Positions 11,765-21,072 of a DNA stretch of 64,000 nt are shown here, piece by piece. The notes beneath the pieces are model-generated. The model did no database searches. It was not told where the DNA came from and saw only the letters and a list, made by a program, of their open reading frames with translations. This stretch comes from Neisseria bergeri (GTDB lineage: Bacteria; Pseudomonadota; Gammaproteobacteria; Burkholderiales; Neisseriaceae), in contig POWY01000001.1 in assembly GCA_003044455.1 (NCBI GenBank), positions 186,001 through 250,000 of the forward strand. The letters are read 5' to 3'. A program made the translations under genes and the position numbers. Every line of letters starts with the position of its first letter. Within the stretch, counting starts at the first letter, position 1.

Positions 11765-12280
11765 ATGCAGCAACATATTGAAAAGTGGCAACACTTGAGC
11801 CGGGAAGAACAGAAAATCCTTGCCGAAGTATGGGGTCTCGTGCAAAACGACGATCAGGAGGTTCACTATGAAATGCTCAAATTGAATGCACCTGATGAAG
11901 CCAGCGGTGAGTTTTGGTTCAGAATGGCAGAAACACTCAGCACCCTGCCGCCCAACCGTTCCCTCGACCTCAGAATGAACGGCGGCAGGCTGGCGACCGC
12001 CGTATCCATCCTATCGGTGATGATTGAGGACAATCACGACATACCGCAGCTTTGGGCGCAAAAAATTACCGCCCTCAACTATTTGGCACACGGACACAAA
12101 GCCCGTGCCGACGGTTTGGCACAACAGCCCGATAAAGCGGCAGAAGCCAACGAGGAGGAATACCTGACCAAAGCCCTGTCGCAAAACCTGCTGTCAACAT
12201 TGGATGCCGCACTTGCACGTTTTCCTGAAGACGCGTGGTTTCAGGAAGCTAAGCAAGATGCCCAAAAGCATTTTGCTTGA
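11765..12280 (+). CDS. Conserved hypothetical cytosolic protein
   Basis: 171 aa from the ATG at 11765 (MQQHIEKWQHLSREEQK), with a purine-rich AAAGGGAAAAG site; the longer reading from 11651 runs inside kdsB and is not credible. Acidic and alpha-helical, with no signal peptide. The C-terminal half (LTKALSQNLLSTLDAALARF) looks like a TPR-type helical hairpin. It lies 22 bp after kdsB and is probably in the same transcript. No function recognised. Confidence 0.75.
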   Translation: MQQHIEKWQHLSREEQKILAEVWGLVQNDDQEVHYEMLKLNAPDEASGEFWFRMAETLSTLPPNRSLDLRMNGGRLATAVSILSVMIEDNHDIPQLWAQKITALNYLAHGHKARADGLAQQPDKAAEANEEEYLTKALSQNLLSTLDAALARFPEDAWFQEAKQDAQKHFA

Positions 12281-12394
12281 GGACGTGGCGGTCAGGAATA
12301 TTTCCATTCAGGAAGAAAAGAAGTGCCTGATTGGGTATAATCAGGGTAAATCTTATTTTATTTCAAAAGATTAATATTTGTTTTCTGTTTCTCC

Positions 12395-12423
12395 TTGACG
12401 GTATCGGAAAAGTTGATTATAGT
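12395..12423 (+). promoter_or_regulatory. Sigma-70 promoter of tRNA-Ser
   Basis: TTGACG at 12395-12400 and TATAGT at 12418-12423 are spaced by exactly 17 bp, 13 bp before the tRNA. Confidence 0.8.
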
Positions 12424-12436
12424 TACGGCTTCCTTA

Positions 12437-12529
12437 GGAGTAATGGCTGAGAGGCTGAAGGCACTTCCCTGCTAAGGAAGCATGTGGGGTCAACCTGCAT
12501 CGAGGGTTCGAATCCCTCTTACTCCGCCA
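12437..12529 (+). tRNA. tRNA-Ser (anticodon GCU)
   Basis: 93-nt class II tRNA: acceptor stem GGAGTAA/TTACTCC, discriminator G and encoded CCA, anticodon arm CTTCC-CTGCTAA-GGAAG with anticodon GCT at 12471-12473, a long variable arm, and the T-arm GAGGGTTCGAATCCCTC. Reads AGC/AGU serine codons. Confidence 0.97.
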
Positions 12530-12540
12530 CAGAATACAAA

Positions 12541-12568
12541 CGCCCCGAAACGGGGCGTTATTTTTTTG
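12541..12568 (+). terminator. Intrinsic terminator of tRNA-Ser
   Basis: CGCCCCGAAACGGGGCG followed by TTATTTTTTT. Confidence 0.9.
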
Positions 12569-12569
12569 C

Positions 12570-13020
12570 GTAAAAACTGAACATACATTAAGAATCATTG
12601 AATTATATTCATTTTATTTTGTGTAATTTACGCCATAAATATAAGCCTATAAAAACTTTTATCAATAAGTCATTATGATAATGTGTGGTAATTTTGAATG
12701 GCAACTTACCATAATGATTAAAGTTATTATTCCTAATACGGCGGATTGGGTTAAAAATGCAAAGTTGAAAGACGGGCTTGATAAATTTCAGATGGGATAA
12801 CTTTGTTTAAAGTATTTAGATATATGGATTGTAATTATAAAACAATGAGATATATTTTGTGAAAGTGTTTGATTATGGTTATCAGCCATATTTTTTGCAC
12901 CAAATATGACTTATGCTAAAAACTCTAATTATAAAGAACTAGATTATTGGAGTCATATGTTAGAATTCCCCAACCGTTTGGATAAAGCGGTAATCTAAAG
13001 ATAAAACTCTAGAAAGACAC
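12570..13020. other. AT-rich debris downstream of tRNA-Ser
   Basis: About 450 bp, visibly AT-richer than its flanks, without an intact gene. Short in-frame scraps are open: 12673-12800 (ends DGLDKFQMG), about 12862-12910 (contains YGYQPYFLHQ) and about 12906-12999 (contains ELDYWSHMLEFPNRLDKAVI, ending in TAA). They read like relics of one or more decayed genes. The region also carries the promoter area of the following cytochrome gene. Confidence 0.45.
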
Positions 13021-13023
13021 AAT

Positions 13024-13527
13024 ATGAACAAACTACTGATTACTTTAATGATGGCGGCAGGTTTGGCAGCTTGTTCGCAAGAAAGCAAACAAGAGGCGCA
13101 AGAGGCGGCTCCAGCCGTTGCTTCTGAAGTTCAGGCCGAGGCATCTTCGGTTCAGACGGCCGCACAGGAGGCTGCTCCGTCTGCAGAAGCGGCTTCAGCC
13201 GAAGCCAAACCTGAGGAGAAGGTGGAGGCACCTGCGGCGGAAGCTAAACCGGAAGCAAAAGCAGAAGCTTCCGTTGCTGTCGATGGTCAGAAAGTATTTG
13301 AAGCCAGCTGTAAAATGTGTCATGGCGGCACCATTCCCGGGGCACCTGCAGTGGGTAAAAAAGACGATTGGGCACCACGTATCGCAAAAGGCAAGGAAAC
13401 CTTACACAAACATGCAATCGAAGGTTTTAATGCGATGCCTGCCAAGGGCGGCAATGCCGGTTTGAGTGATGATGAAGTGAAGACCGCAGTCGATTACATG
13501 GCCAATCAGTCCGGTGCAACATTCTGA
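13024..13527 (+). CDS. Lipoprotein cytochrome c with Ala/Pro/Glu-rich tether
   Basis: 167 aa. A lipoprotein signal peptide ends in LAAC (Cys17). It is followed by a flexible tether of about 65 residues rich in Ala, Glu and Pro, and then a single cytochrome c domain. That domain has the heme motif CKMCH (around residues 97-101) and a distal Met in NAMPAKGG. The domain resembles the short c5/c553 class. Family knowledge: Neisseria uses tethered periplasmic c-type cytochromes to pass electrons from the bc1 complex to the cbb3 oxidase or denitrification enzymes. Which named neisserial cytochrome this is cannot be fixed from sequence alone. It is a monocistronic unit ending in a strong terminator. 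Confidence 0.88.
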   Translation: MNKLLITLMMAAGLAACSQESKQEAQEAAPAVASEVQAEASSVQTAAQEAAPSAEAASAEAKPEEKVEAPAAEAKPEAKAEASVAVDGQKVFEASCKMCHGGTIPGAPAVGKKDDWAPRIAKGKETLHKHAIEGFNAMPAKGGNAGLSDDEVKTAVDYMANQSGATF

Positions 13528-13580
13528 ATTGTTTATAATATTCACGATAGTGTAATCAAGCCTGTCCGGATATTTGATGA

Positions 13581-13618
13581 AACCGGATTCCATGCAATAT
13601 ATGGAATCCGGTTTTTTT
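13581..13618 (+). terminator. Intrinsic terminator after the cytochrome gene
   Basis: AACCGGATTCCAT and ATGGAATCCGGTT arms with an 8-nt loop, then a T run. Confidence 0.9.
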
Positions 13619-13922
13619 ATTCCAAACTGAGTTATTTAAGGGTGCGGCAGTCTATATGCCGGTTACCCATTCAAGACTTTTTACGGCGGGTCAATCAGCT
13701 CAATACCTGTCCCCTTTTGTTGATTGTCTTGATGGTTTGTTTGGTATCGGTTCATAAAAACCGTCAGTTGGAAAACGGCCCGTTTCCGGTGAAAAGGTTA
13801 CGGCGATATGTTGCACAATCGAAGTGCCATGCCTATTCGCCTATCTGCGCGTCAGGTGTTATACTTAAAAAGATTTATCGATTGTTTGCCGGAGCCTCGC
13901 CGGTATTGGGAGTGTAAGAGAA
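13619..13922 (+). other. Leader region upstream of trpA
   Basis: Roughly 300 bp. An open frame at 13642-13917 has no convincing start context and an unusual Arg/Cys-rich composition, so I do not call it a gene. TATACT near 13859 could be a -10 element. No Trp-codon-rich leader peptide was seen. Confidence 0.35.
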
Positions 13923-14708
13923 ATGAGTAGAATCCAACAGACTTTTGCCGCATTGGGTAATAAGAAGGCATTGATTCCCTATATTACGGTGGGCGATCCT
14001 GATATTCGGACAACTTTGGCAATAATGCACAGTATGGTTGCAAATGGTGCGGATATTTTAGAGTTGGGTGTGCCTTTTTCCGACCCGATGGCAGACGGGC
14101 CGACTATTCAGCGTGCGGCGGAGCGGGCGTTGGCAAACGGGGTTTCGCTGCGCGATGTCTTGGATGTCGTTGGAAAGTTTCGTGAAACCGACACGCAAAC
14201 GCCGGTTGTTTTGATGGGATATTTGAACCCCGTGCATAAAATGGGTTATCGGGAATTTGCCCGAGAAGCGGCAGAAGCGGGTGTGGACGGCGTATTGACG
14301 GTGGATTCTCCCATTGAAACCATCGATTCTTTATATCGCGAGCTGAAAGGCAACGGGGTCGACTGTATTTTCCTGATTGCGCCGACGACGACGGAAGACC
14401 GTATTAAAACCATTGCCGAGCTGGCAGGCGGATTTGTCTATTATGTTTCGCTAAAGGGCGTAACGGGCGCGGCAAGTTTGGATACGGATGAGGTTTCGCG
14501 TAAAATAGAGTATTTGCGTCAGTATATAGATATTCCCATCGGTGTCGGTTTCGGCATCGGCAATGCCGAAAGCGCGCGCAAAATCGGTCGGGTTGCCGAT
14601 GCGGTCATTGTCGGCAGCCGGATTGTGAAAGAGATTGAAAACAATGCGGGCAACGAGGCTGCGGCCGTCGGTGCTTTGGTCAAAGAGTTGAAGGATGCCG
14701 TGCGCTGA
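13923..14708 (+). CDS. trpA: Tryptophan synthase alpha chain
   Basis: Cleaves indole-3-glycerol phosphate to indole and glyceraldehyde-3-phosphate and works as an alpha2beta2 complex with TrpB (trpB is 26 kb away at 40628). Signatures: ALIPYITVGDPD, ILELGVPFSDPMADGP (catalytic Glu and nearby Asp), GVDGVLTVDSP, YYVSLKGVTGA and GVGFGIGN for phosphate binding. 261 aa. Probably co-transcribed with accD 36 bp downstream. Confidence 0.96.
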   Translation: MSRIQQTFAALGNKKALIPYITVGDPDIRTTLAIMHSMVANGADILELGVPFSDPMADGPTIQRAAERALANGVSLRDVLDVVGKFRETDTQTPVVLMGYLNPVHKMGYREFAREAAEAGVDGVLTVDSPIETIDSLYRELKGNGVDCIFLIAPTTTEDRIKTIAELAGGFVYYVSLKGVTGAASLDTDEVSRKIEYLRQYIDIPIGVGFGIGNAESARKIGRVADAVIVGSRIVKEIENNAGNEAAAVGALVKELKDAVR

Positions 14709-14744
14709 TTCTGTCGTGCATTCTAAATGTTTTAGGAGTTGTCC

Positions 14745-15617
14745 ATGAGCTGGTTAGATAAGATCCTGCCACCCAAAATCAAGAATCGTGGTAAAGACGG
14801 TTCTTCCAATGTTCCCGAGGGTTTGTGGCACAAATGCCCGTCTTGTTCGGCAACCATCTATTCGACCGAGTTGCAGCAGAACAATCAGGTCTGCCCGAAA
14901 TGCAACCACCACAACCCGTTATCGGCGCGCCAGCGTTTGAGCCTGCTTTTGGATGAGGAAGGCAGGGAGGAAGTTGCGGGTAATGTCAAACCGACCGATC
15001 CTTTGAAATTTAAAGACAGTAAAAAATATCCCGACCGTTTGGGGGCGGCACGCAAGCTGACCGGGGAAGATGACGCGCTGGTGGTGATGAAGGGGATGAT
15101 GAACGGCCTGCCCGTCGTCGTTGCCGCGTTTGAATTCCGATTTATCGGCGGTTCGATGGGTTCGGTTGTGGGCGAGCGTTTCGTACAGGGTGTCCGCCGT
15201 GCGGTTGCCGACAATTGTCCGTTCGTCTGTGTGGCGGCTTCCGGCGGTGCGCGTATGCAGGAGGGTGTGAACTCATTGATGCAGATGACGAAAACCAGTG
15301 CCGCGCTGCACTTGTTGACGGAAAAACGCCTGCCGTTTATATCAGTATTGACCGATCCGACTATGGGCGGCGTATCTGCCAGTTTTGCATTTTTGGGCGA
15401 TGTCGTGCTTGCCGAACCGAACGCGCTGATCGGTTTTGCCGGCCCGCGCGTGATTGAGCAGACGGTGCGCGAAACGCTGCCGGAAGGCTTCCAGCGTGCC
15501 GAGTTCCTGCTGGAAAAAGGCGCAATCGACCAGATTGTCGACCGCCGCGATATGAAGCGGCGCATCAGTGATTTGATTACGCTGTTGTGCCGTCAGGACA
15601 AAGTTTCCGCCGCCTGA
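14745..15617 (+). CDS. accD: Acetyl-CoA carboxylase carboxyltransferase subunit beta
   Basis: Beta half of the carboxyltransferase that makes malonyl-CoA for fatty acid synthesis. The N-terminal four-cysteine zinc finger (CPSCSATIY...CPKC) is present, followed by the crotonase-like domain ([34 protein letters not shown]). The ATG at 14745 with TTAGGAG gives 290 aa; a TTG two codons upstream is less likely. Confidence 0.95.
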   Translation: MSWLDKILPPKIKNRGKDGSSNVPEGLWHKCPSCSATIYSTELQQNNQVCPKCNHHNPLSARQRLSLLLDEEGREEVAGNVKPTDPLKFKDSKKYPDRLGAARKLTGEDDALVVMKGMMNGLPVVVAAFEFRFIGGSMGSVVGERFVQGVRRAVADNCPFVCVAASGGARMQEGVNSLMQMTKTSAALHLLTEKRLPFISVLTDPTMGGVSASFAFLGDVVLAEPNALIGFAGPRVIEQTVRETLPEGFQRAEFLLEKGAIDQIVDRRDMKRRISDLITLLCRQDKVSAA

Positions 15618-15633
15618 TGGCTGATGAATCGAA

Positions 15634-15669
15634 TGCCGTCTGAAACCGATGTTTCAGACGGCATTTTTG
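15634..15669. terminator. Bidirectional uptake-sequence terminator
   Basis: ATGCCGTCTGAA / TTCAGACGGCAT with a 4-nt loop and a T run, between the convergent accD and CNP1-like genes. Confidence 0.8.
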
Positions 15670-15676
15670 TGTCTGG

Positions 15677-16288
15677 TTATTTGTCGTGCGGCTTCATTGA
15701 TGGGGTATAGCGTCCGGCACGTTCTTTCAGGCGTTGTACCAAACCTTGCGTGTCGGCGGGTACGCCGCCTTCGCAGAATGCCTGATATAGGATGGCGCGC
15801 AGTGCGTCGTTGCGGCTTAATGCACCGCCTATCGGTTTCCATTCGGCGTTTCGGGGCTGTATCCAGCGGCGGTTGACCGTGTCCCCGTAGCCGAACATTT
15901 TGTAGGAGGAAAGTTTGCCGTTACCGAACCCGATGGAGGAGCGGGCGCAGAATATGCCTTCGGCAGTCAGGTTGTCGTAGCCTTTGTCGGAACGGATATT
16001 GAGAATGTAGCGGATGCTGCCGTCGGGCGCGGGCATGATTTGCAGGCTGTCGAGCAGGATTTTCGGCTGTTTGCCGTAATTTTCATCCACATAAATGTCA
16101 AACCAGCTGTCCGAGTGCGCATCGGGCAGCGGCGGCAGTTCGGCGGTATGTTCTTTAAATTCGCGGGCGGCGGCTTCTTCGGGCGTTTCGCGGTAGCGGG
16201 TGTTGATCGGCGTGTCTTTTTGGCTGAAGCCGGCAGCAAGGGATGTGCCGGCGGCGAGTGCGAGCAGCAGGAGGGCGGTACGGCGCAT
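15677..16288 (-). CDS. CNP1-like exported protein
   Basis: 203 aa from the ATG at 16288 (MRRTALLLLALAAGTSLAAG), with a signal peptide ending near SLAA|GFS. The mature part contains SWFDIYVDENYG, SIRYILNIRSDKGYDNLTAEG and RNAEWKPIGG, which match the CNP1-like family (named after a conserved neisserial protein). Function unknown; probably periplasmic. It is divergent from the TusA-like gene, with about 107 bp between the starts. Confidence 0.75.
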   Translation of the reverse strand: MRRTALLLLALAAGTSLAAGFSQKDTPINTRYRETPEEAAAREFKEHTAELPPLPDAHSDSWFDIYVDENYGKQPKILLDSLQIMPAPDGSIRYILNIRSDKGYDNLTAEGIFCARSSIGFGNGKLSSYKMFGYGDTVNRRWIQPRNAEWKPIGGALSRNDALRAILYQAFCEGGVPADTQGLVQRLKERAGRYTPSMKPHDK

Positions 16289-16395
16289 AAGTTTCTCCAA
16301 ATTGAAAACGGCATTATTTTATGGGTTGGCAAAGGGGGCTGCAAGCAACTGGGGTATAATCTCCCCCCGATTCCCATTTTTAAACGGTATAAACG

Positions 16396-16620
16396 ATGAA
16401 CAGCGAAACTTTAGACGTAACCGGATTGAAATGTCCCCTGCCGATTTTGCGGGCAAAAAAGGCTTTGGCGCAAATGCGGCAGGGCGACGTGTTGACCGTT
16501 CTGGCAACCGACGGTGGCGCGCCGGGGGACTTTGAGGCTTTTTGCCGCCAAACCGGTCATGTGCTGTTGGATTCTTCCGAACAGGACGGCGTGTTCACAC
16601 TGGTCGTCAAGCACAAATAA
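16396..16620 (+). CDS. TusA/SirA-family sulfur carrier
   Basis: 74 aa with the family core LDVTGLKCPLPILRAKKAL, where Cys13 in CPLP carries the persulfide in TusA relatives, and a second block VLATDGGAPGDFEAFCRQTGH. Could serve tRNA thiolation or another sulfur-transfer route; the context does not decide. The stop is followed directly by an uptake sequence that runs into the next lipoprotein gene. Confidence 0.85.
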   Translation: MNSETLDVTGLKCPLPILRAKKALAQMRQGDVLTVLATDGGAPGDFEAFCRQTGHVLLDSSEQDGVFTLVVKHK

Positions 16621-16638
16621 ATGCCGTCTGAAATACGG

Positions 16639-17226
16639 ATGTCCCGATTGATGTTATTGCTGCCGGCATTTGTGCTTGCTGCGTGTCATGCCCAAAACCG
16701 GCAATCCGGTGTACGGCATCAGGATTTCGCACGCGTAGCCGTCGATTTGTTTCGGAATGCCTGCGTCCTGACTCAAGGCAGTTTCGAACCGGTTTCCAAG
16801 TTTACCACTGTCGGACATTTTGTCCCTGTCGGAAAGGAAGACCTGTCCCGTCTGCCGCCCGCTGTTGCGGAACCCGATGTACAGGCGTTGTGGACGCTTG
16901 AACGCGATGGCGGCATTTATTATTTGAGCCTGACGCGCGACAGTTGCAGTGTGAAAGCCGAGCGGGCAGACAGTGCCGCACTTTTGGAACATTTTGACGG
17001 ACTTGTCCGACATCCGCCGCAAAATAAAAATTTGGAATTAAGGGCAGAACAGTCGGTGCAGGCACCGTTTGAAATCCGCCAAGTCAGCTATGCCTGGCGG
17101 GAAACTGGCAGTCCTGAAGAAACCGTATTGACCGCACAAACCGCCGATTCCCCGTATTTACCCGTACAGGCAGTATTGAACCTGACGCATCGTTCCCACA
17201 ACGGGAAACCCCTAATTCTCCCCTGA
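16639..17226 (+). CDS. Putative lipoprotein of unknown function
   Basis: 195 aa from the ATG at 16639 ([20 protein letters not shown]), with lipobox LAAC. The open frame extends back to 16621, but the first six codons are an uptake sequence touching the upstream stop codon. The mature part has two cysteines (NACVLTQG and RDSCSVK) spaced as a likely disulfide. No domain recognised. It lies between the TusA-like gene and pyrC on the same strand. Confidence 0.75.
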   Translation: MSRLMLLLPAFVLAACHAQNRQSGVRHQDFARVAVDLFRNACVLTQGSFEPVSKFTTVGHFVPVGKEDLSRLPPAVAEPDVQALWTLERDGGIYYLSLTRDSCSVKAERADSAALLEHFDGLVRHPPQNKNLELRAEQSVQAPFEIRQVSYAWRETGSPEETVLTAQTADSPYLPVQAVLNLTHRSHNGKPLILP

Positions 17227-17287
17227 CTTCAGACGGCATAAAGTCGGCATGCCGTCTGGAAACCAAAAATCTAAAAAGGAACAACCT

Positions 17288-18322
17288 ATGCAAACCCTGA
17301 CTATTATCCGCCCCGACGATATGCACCTGCACCTGCGCGACGGCGACGCGCTTAAAGCCGTTGCCCCTTATACCGCCCGCCAAATGGGGCGCGCCGTCAT
17401 TATGCCCAACCTCAAGCCGCCCGTCGTCAGTGTAGCCGACGCGCTTGCCTACAAAGCGCGCATTATGGCGGCGTTGCCCGAAGGCAGCGCGTTTGAGCCG
17501 TTGATGACGCTTTACCTGACCGACCAAGCCACGCCCGAGCTGGTGCGCGAAGCCAAAGCCGCCGGCATCGTCGCCTTCAAACTCTACCCCGCAGGCGCGA
17601 CGACCAATTCCGATTCCGGCGTAACCGACCTGTTCAAGCTCATTCCTGTTTTGGAAGAAATGGCAAAACAGGACATCCTGTTCCTCGTTCACGGCGAAGT
17701 AACCGACCCCGAAATCGATATTTTCGACCGCGAAGCCGCCTTTATCGGGCGCGTGATGAAACCCGTTTTAGCGCAAGTGCCGAATCTTAAAGTCGTGTTC
17801 GAACACATCACTACCGCCGAGGCCGCCCGCCTTGTTTTGGAAGCCGGCGACAACGTTGCTGCCACCGTTACCCCGCAACACCTCCTGCTCAACCGCAACG
17901 ACCTCTTGGTCGGCGGCGTGCGCCCCCATCATTTCTGCCTGCCGGTACTCAAACGCGAAACCCACCGTCAGGCATTGGTCGCCGCCGTTACCGGCGATAA
18001 GGCGCACAAATTCTTCCTCGGCACAGATTCCGCGCCGCATGCCAAATCCGCCAAAGAAAACGCCTGCGGCTGCGCCGGTATGTTCAGCGCGATGACCGCC
18101 GTCGAGCTTTACGCCGAAGTGTTTGAAAAAGCAGGCGCGTTGGACAAACTCGAAGCCTTCGCCTCGAAAAACGGCGCAAGGTTCTACGGCATTCCCGAAA
18201 ACGCCGACACGATTACCCTCGTCAAACAAAGCCAAACCGTCCCCGCAAGCGTTCCCTACGGCGACGGCGAACTCGTCCCGATGCGCGCGGGCGGCGAAAT
18301 CGGCTGGACGGTACAGTATTGA
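17288..18322 (+). CDS. pyrC: Dihydroorotase
   Basis: Cyclises carbamoyl aspartate to dihydroorotate in pyrimidine synthesis. Class II features: zinc ligands in [11 protein letters not shown], the carboxylated lysine in [18 protein letters not shown], and later ligands in FLVHGEV and [20 protein letters not shown] near the C-terminus holds the catalytic Asp. The start at 17288 ([12 protein letters not shown]) follows AAAAAGGAAC and gives 344 aa; the frame upstream reads a mutated uptake sequence. Confidence 0.95.
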   Translation: MQTLTIIRPDDMHLHLRDGDALKAVAPYTARQMGRAVIMPNLKPPVVSVADALAYKARIMAALPEGSAFEPLMTLYLTDQATPELVREAKAAGIVAFKLYPAGATTNSDSGVTDLFKLIPVLEEMAKQDILFLVHGEVTDPEIDIFDREAAFIGRVMKPVLAQVPNLKVVFEHITTAEAARLVLEAGDNVAATVTPQHLLLNRNDLLVGGVRPHHFCLPVLKRETHRQALVAAVTGDKAHKFFLGTDSAPHAKSAKENACGCAGMFSAMTAVELYAEVFEKAGALDKLEAFASKNGARFYGIPENADTITLVKQSQTVPASVPYGDGELVPMRAGGEIGWTVQY

Positions 18323-18336
18323 TGGGGTTGGAAACA

Positions 18337-18370
18337 AAATGCCGTCTGAAAGGTTTTTCAGACGGCATTT
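18337..18370. repeat. Left 34-bp direct repeat (uptake-sequence hairpin) of the R-M island
   Basis: Identical, including loop and orientation, to 21073-21106. It also serves as the pyrC terminator. Confidence 0.85.
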
Positions 18371-18512
18371 GTATTTAAAGTAAATCATTATTTATTTAAT
18401 ATAGAATTTTATGTTTACTTCAGTTTGCTGTTGATAGATTTTGGTATTTACATTAAAATACAATAAAAATGCAATCTTAAAGGATTGCATTTGAAATCTA
18501 TATGGAGTATAT

Positions 18513-18716
18513 ATGGTTAAAAAAGTTCAAGTTTCTTTCTCGGATAAACAAGCCGAATTATTAGAACATTTTAAAGGTGAGCTAGGCGAGTCCGATGCAG
18601 ATATTGTAAGAAATATTGTCATTGCTTGGCTTGCAGAAAAAAGTTTTATTACCACGATTGCTAAACATAGATTAGCAGAAACACACAGTACCTCAAATTC
18701 AAATGTAGAGAAATAA
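18513..18716 (+). CDS. Small ribbon-helix-helix-like protein upstream of the methyltransferase
   Basis: 67 aa. The N-terminus KKVQVSFSDKQAELLEHFKG looks like an RHH beta-strand plus first helix, followed by SDADIVRNIVIAWLAEK as the second helix. The fold assignment is by pattern only. It ends one base before the methyltransferase ATG, so it is translated with it, and a role as a regulator of the R-M genes is an inference. AT-rich like its neighbours. Confidence 0.6.
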   Translation: MVKKVQVSFSDKQAELLEHFKGELGESDADIVRNIVIAWLAEKSFITTIAKHRLAETHSTSNSNVEK

Positions 18717-18717
18717 G

Positions 18718-20070
18718 ATGAAAGATATTCGAACGGTTGGCAGTGTCTGCTCAGGTATTGAAGCAGCATCTATTGCTTGGCAAAATTTAGGGTTTGAGTT
18801 TAAGTGGTTTTCAGAAATTTTGAAATTTCCATCAGATATTTTACGAAATAAATATCCTCATATTGATAATTTAGGAGACATGAATTATATCCCTGAATTA
18901 TTAAAACATAATAGTATATCCTCTCCCGATTTAATCTGCGGAGGAACACCATGTCAAGCATTCTCATTGGCAGGCTGGAAAAATGGATTAGACGATGAAC
19001 GCGGAAATCTTACTTTGAAATTTATCGACATTATTAATGAAAATGACAATCTCCGATTAAAAGGAGGAAAAAATCGTACAGTTGTATTTTGGGAAAATGT
19101 TGAAGGAGTTTTAACTGATAAAACAAATGCTTTTGGATGTTTTATCTCTACATTAGCAGGACTTGATAAGGTTATAGAAAATAAAAAATGGGGTACTGCT
19201 GGTTTATTGAGAGGTAAAACAAGAAATGTTGCGTGGCGTGTTTTAGATGCTAAATATTTTGGATTACCTCAACAACGTAGAAGATTATATGTTGTCGCTG
19301 GTGGAAAAGATACCAATCCTGAAAATATTTTATTGGAGTTACATGATCATAAAAATAATAATATTGATGGGGTTTCCTTTCCTAAGAGTGAATTAATTTT
19401 TTATAAAGACAATGTAAAATTTGAAATATTTAGAGAATTTACAGATTGTTTGTATTCTGCTTACGGAACAAAATGGAATGGAAATGCTGCAGCTTACAAT
19501 GGTTCTCTTTTTATTGCACAAGATGATAAATTACGTAGATTATCTCCTTTGGAATGTGAAAGATTAATGGGATTTCCCGATAACTACACCTTAATTGATG
19601 GCGCCAAAAAGACAAATAGATATCAAGCGATAGGCAATTCTTGGGCTATTCCTGTTATAAAATGGATTGGTAAGCGTATTAAGAAGCCAGAATGCTATGA
19701 TTTAAATAATCACATAAATTCAATGTTATTGAAACAAGAAAATTCTGATTTTGAATATTATGACTTTAGCAATGGGATTATTCATTTGTCTGACTCATTC
19801 GCCATAAACTGTTCCGAAATTCCTGAAGAGGTGAATTTCGGGCATATGTATCATATCGTCTCAAAAGAAGCATCTGATGATATTTTTATTTCACCAACAG
19901 GTTGTTATGGAATTATTCGCAGAAAAAATGAAAGAAATATTAAAATAAACCCAAGGCTAGAAAAAATTTTACTAGATATTTCCTCTCAAGAAACATTAGC
20001 GGAAATTGAGAAAAAATCACTAGTACAAAAACGCGGTAAATACAGTGAGAATAGACAGTTTAATTTATAA
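18718..20070 (+). CDS. DNA (cytosine-5-)-methyltransferase, type II
   Basis: 450 aa with the C5-methyltransferase motifs in order: I (SVCSGIEAASIAW), IV (GGTPCQAFSLAG, catalytic Cys79), VI (FWENVEG), VIII (GLPQQRRRLYVVAGG), IX/X (LSPLECERLMGFPDNY, QAIGNSWAIPVIKWIG). The target-recognition region lies between about residues 200 and 265. A C-terminal extension of about 100 residues beyond motif X is unusual. Much more AT-rich than the flanking genes, a sign of transfer. Partner of the convergent gene at 20115. Recognition sequence not determinable here. Confidence 0.9.
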   Translation: MKDIRTVGSVCSGIEAASIAWQNLGFEFKWFSEILKFPSDILRNKYPHIDNLGDMNYIPELLKHNSISSPDLICGGTPCQAFSLAGWKNGLDDERGNLTLKFIDIINENDNLRLKGGKNRTVVFWENVEGVLTDKTNAFGCFISTLAGLDKVIENKKWGTAGLLRGKTRNVAWRVLDAKYFGLPQQRRRLYVVAGGKDTNPENILLELHDHKNNNIDGVSFPKSELIFYKDNVKFEIFREFTDCLYSAYGTKWNGNAAAYNGSLFIAQDDKLRRLSPLECERLMGFPDNYTLIDGAKKTNRYQAIGNSWAIPVIKWIGKRIKKPECYDLNNHINSMLLKQENSDFEYYDFSNGIIHLSDSFAINCSEIPEEVNFGHMYHIVSKEASDDIFISPTGCYGIIRRKNERNIKINPRLEKILLDISSQETLAEIEKKSLVQKRGKYSENRQFNL

Positions 20071-20114
20071 ACATGAAAACAGTACGGAAATAAAATATTT
20101 CCGTACTATAAAAT

Positions 20115-21041
20115 TTATTTTAATCTTTTAACTAATTCGTTACGCCAAGCTTCAATGTCGTACCAAGCACAACCAATACAGCCTTGTTCTGCATTTTTAC
20201 CTTTAGTTGGAATACTTTTATCCCAATCTGCAGTTCCTTTATACCAGAATGGAATACCAAAAATAACTCCTCTTTTTCCTGTTTGAAAACAAGTACGGCA
20301 TACTTCACGTTTTTGTTGATTACGTTGATTGCTTAATAATTGAAATTTCTGTTTAATTTCATCATCAGTCATATCATCTGGATTTTGTGACTTCGTATTA
20401 TCATCCCAACGAATCTCAGAAAATTTATGATCAGGTAACACATGAGTATTAAATTTATTTTCGTAAACATCAATATTATTCAATACAGCTAATATTCGTT
20501 TACGTAGTTCTTTACTCCATGTCTCATATCCGTTTCCTAATAAATTTCCACGTTTAATTGGTACAAGCAATAAATGTGTCGTATTTTCTTTGCAATTATT
20601 ACAAAACTGATTTGTGTTTGTAGAAAGTGTATAACCCATTTCTTTTAAGTCTTGTATCCTACGTGCCCAATTTGGATTAGAAGGTAAAGTGCATTTTACA
20701 CATTTCCATCCACCTGTTTTTAAGCATTCAAAAAATGGTTTAGTCACTTTTGCTTTACTGTCTTCCCAAAACTCATTTTGATCATTTAACCAAGTCTCAT
20801 GATTCACTGGATTCATATTCTCATAAACAAGATTTAAATAAGCATTAACATCTGATTGATTAGTTTTATTGTATGGAATAGATACTCCTGTTCTCCGATA
20901 TTCAAGAGGTATCCAACCTTTCCATATAATTTCTTGATATTTAAATTCAACGACAATGTATTCTTCTGATGCTTTTGAATGTTTTATACGATTATACCCG
21001 TTAGGAAGAGTAATATTTGGATTTAAGTTAGTAGTGTTCAT
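20115..21041 (-). CDS. Probable type II restriction endonuclease
   Basis: 308 aa from MNTTNLNPNITLPNG at 21041; the frame upstream only reads through the flanking uptake hairpin. I assign it by context: a convergent low-GC partner of a C5-methyltransferase within one island. The protein has four CxxC pairs (KCVKC, FCNNC, CRTC, GCIGC), suggesting two structural zinc sites, and no export signal. No nuclease motif could be named with confidence, so the family is open. It could also be another defence-related protein. Confidence 0.6.
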   Translation of the reverse strand: MNTTNLNPNITLPNGYNRIKHSKASEEYIVVEFKYQEIIWKGWIPLEYRRTGVSIPYNKTNQSDVNAYLNLVYENMNPVNHETWLNDQNEFWEDSKAKVTKPFFECLKTGGWKCVKCTLPSNPNWARRIQDLKEMGYTLSTNTNQFCNNCKENTTHLLLVPIKRGNLLGNGYETWSKELRKRILAVLNNIDVYENKFNTHVLPDHKFSEIRWDDNTKSQNPDDMTDDEIKQKFQLLSNQRNQQKREVCRTCFQTGKRGVIFGIPFWYKGTADWDKSIPTKGKNAEQGCIGCAWYDIEAWRNELVKRLK

Positions 21042-21072
21042 TTTTATCCTTAGTTGAATGAATATTGTAATT

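Noticed and set aside
13642-13917. 91-aa frame upstream of trpA
   Set aside because: No ribosome site, odd Arg/Cys-rich sequence, ends 5 bp before trpA; more likely leader DNA.
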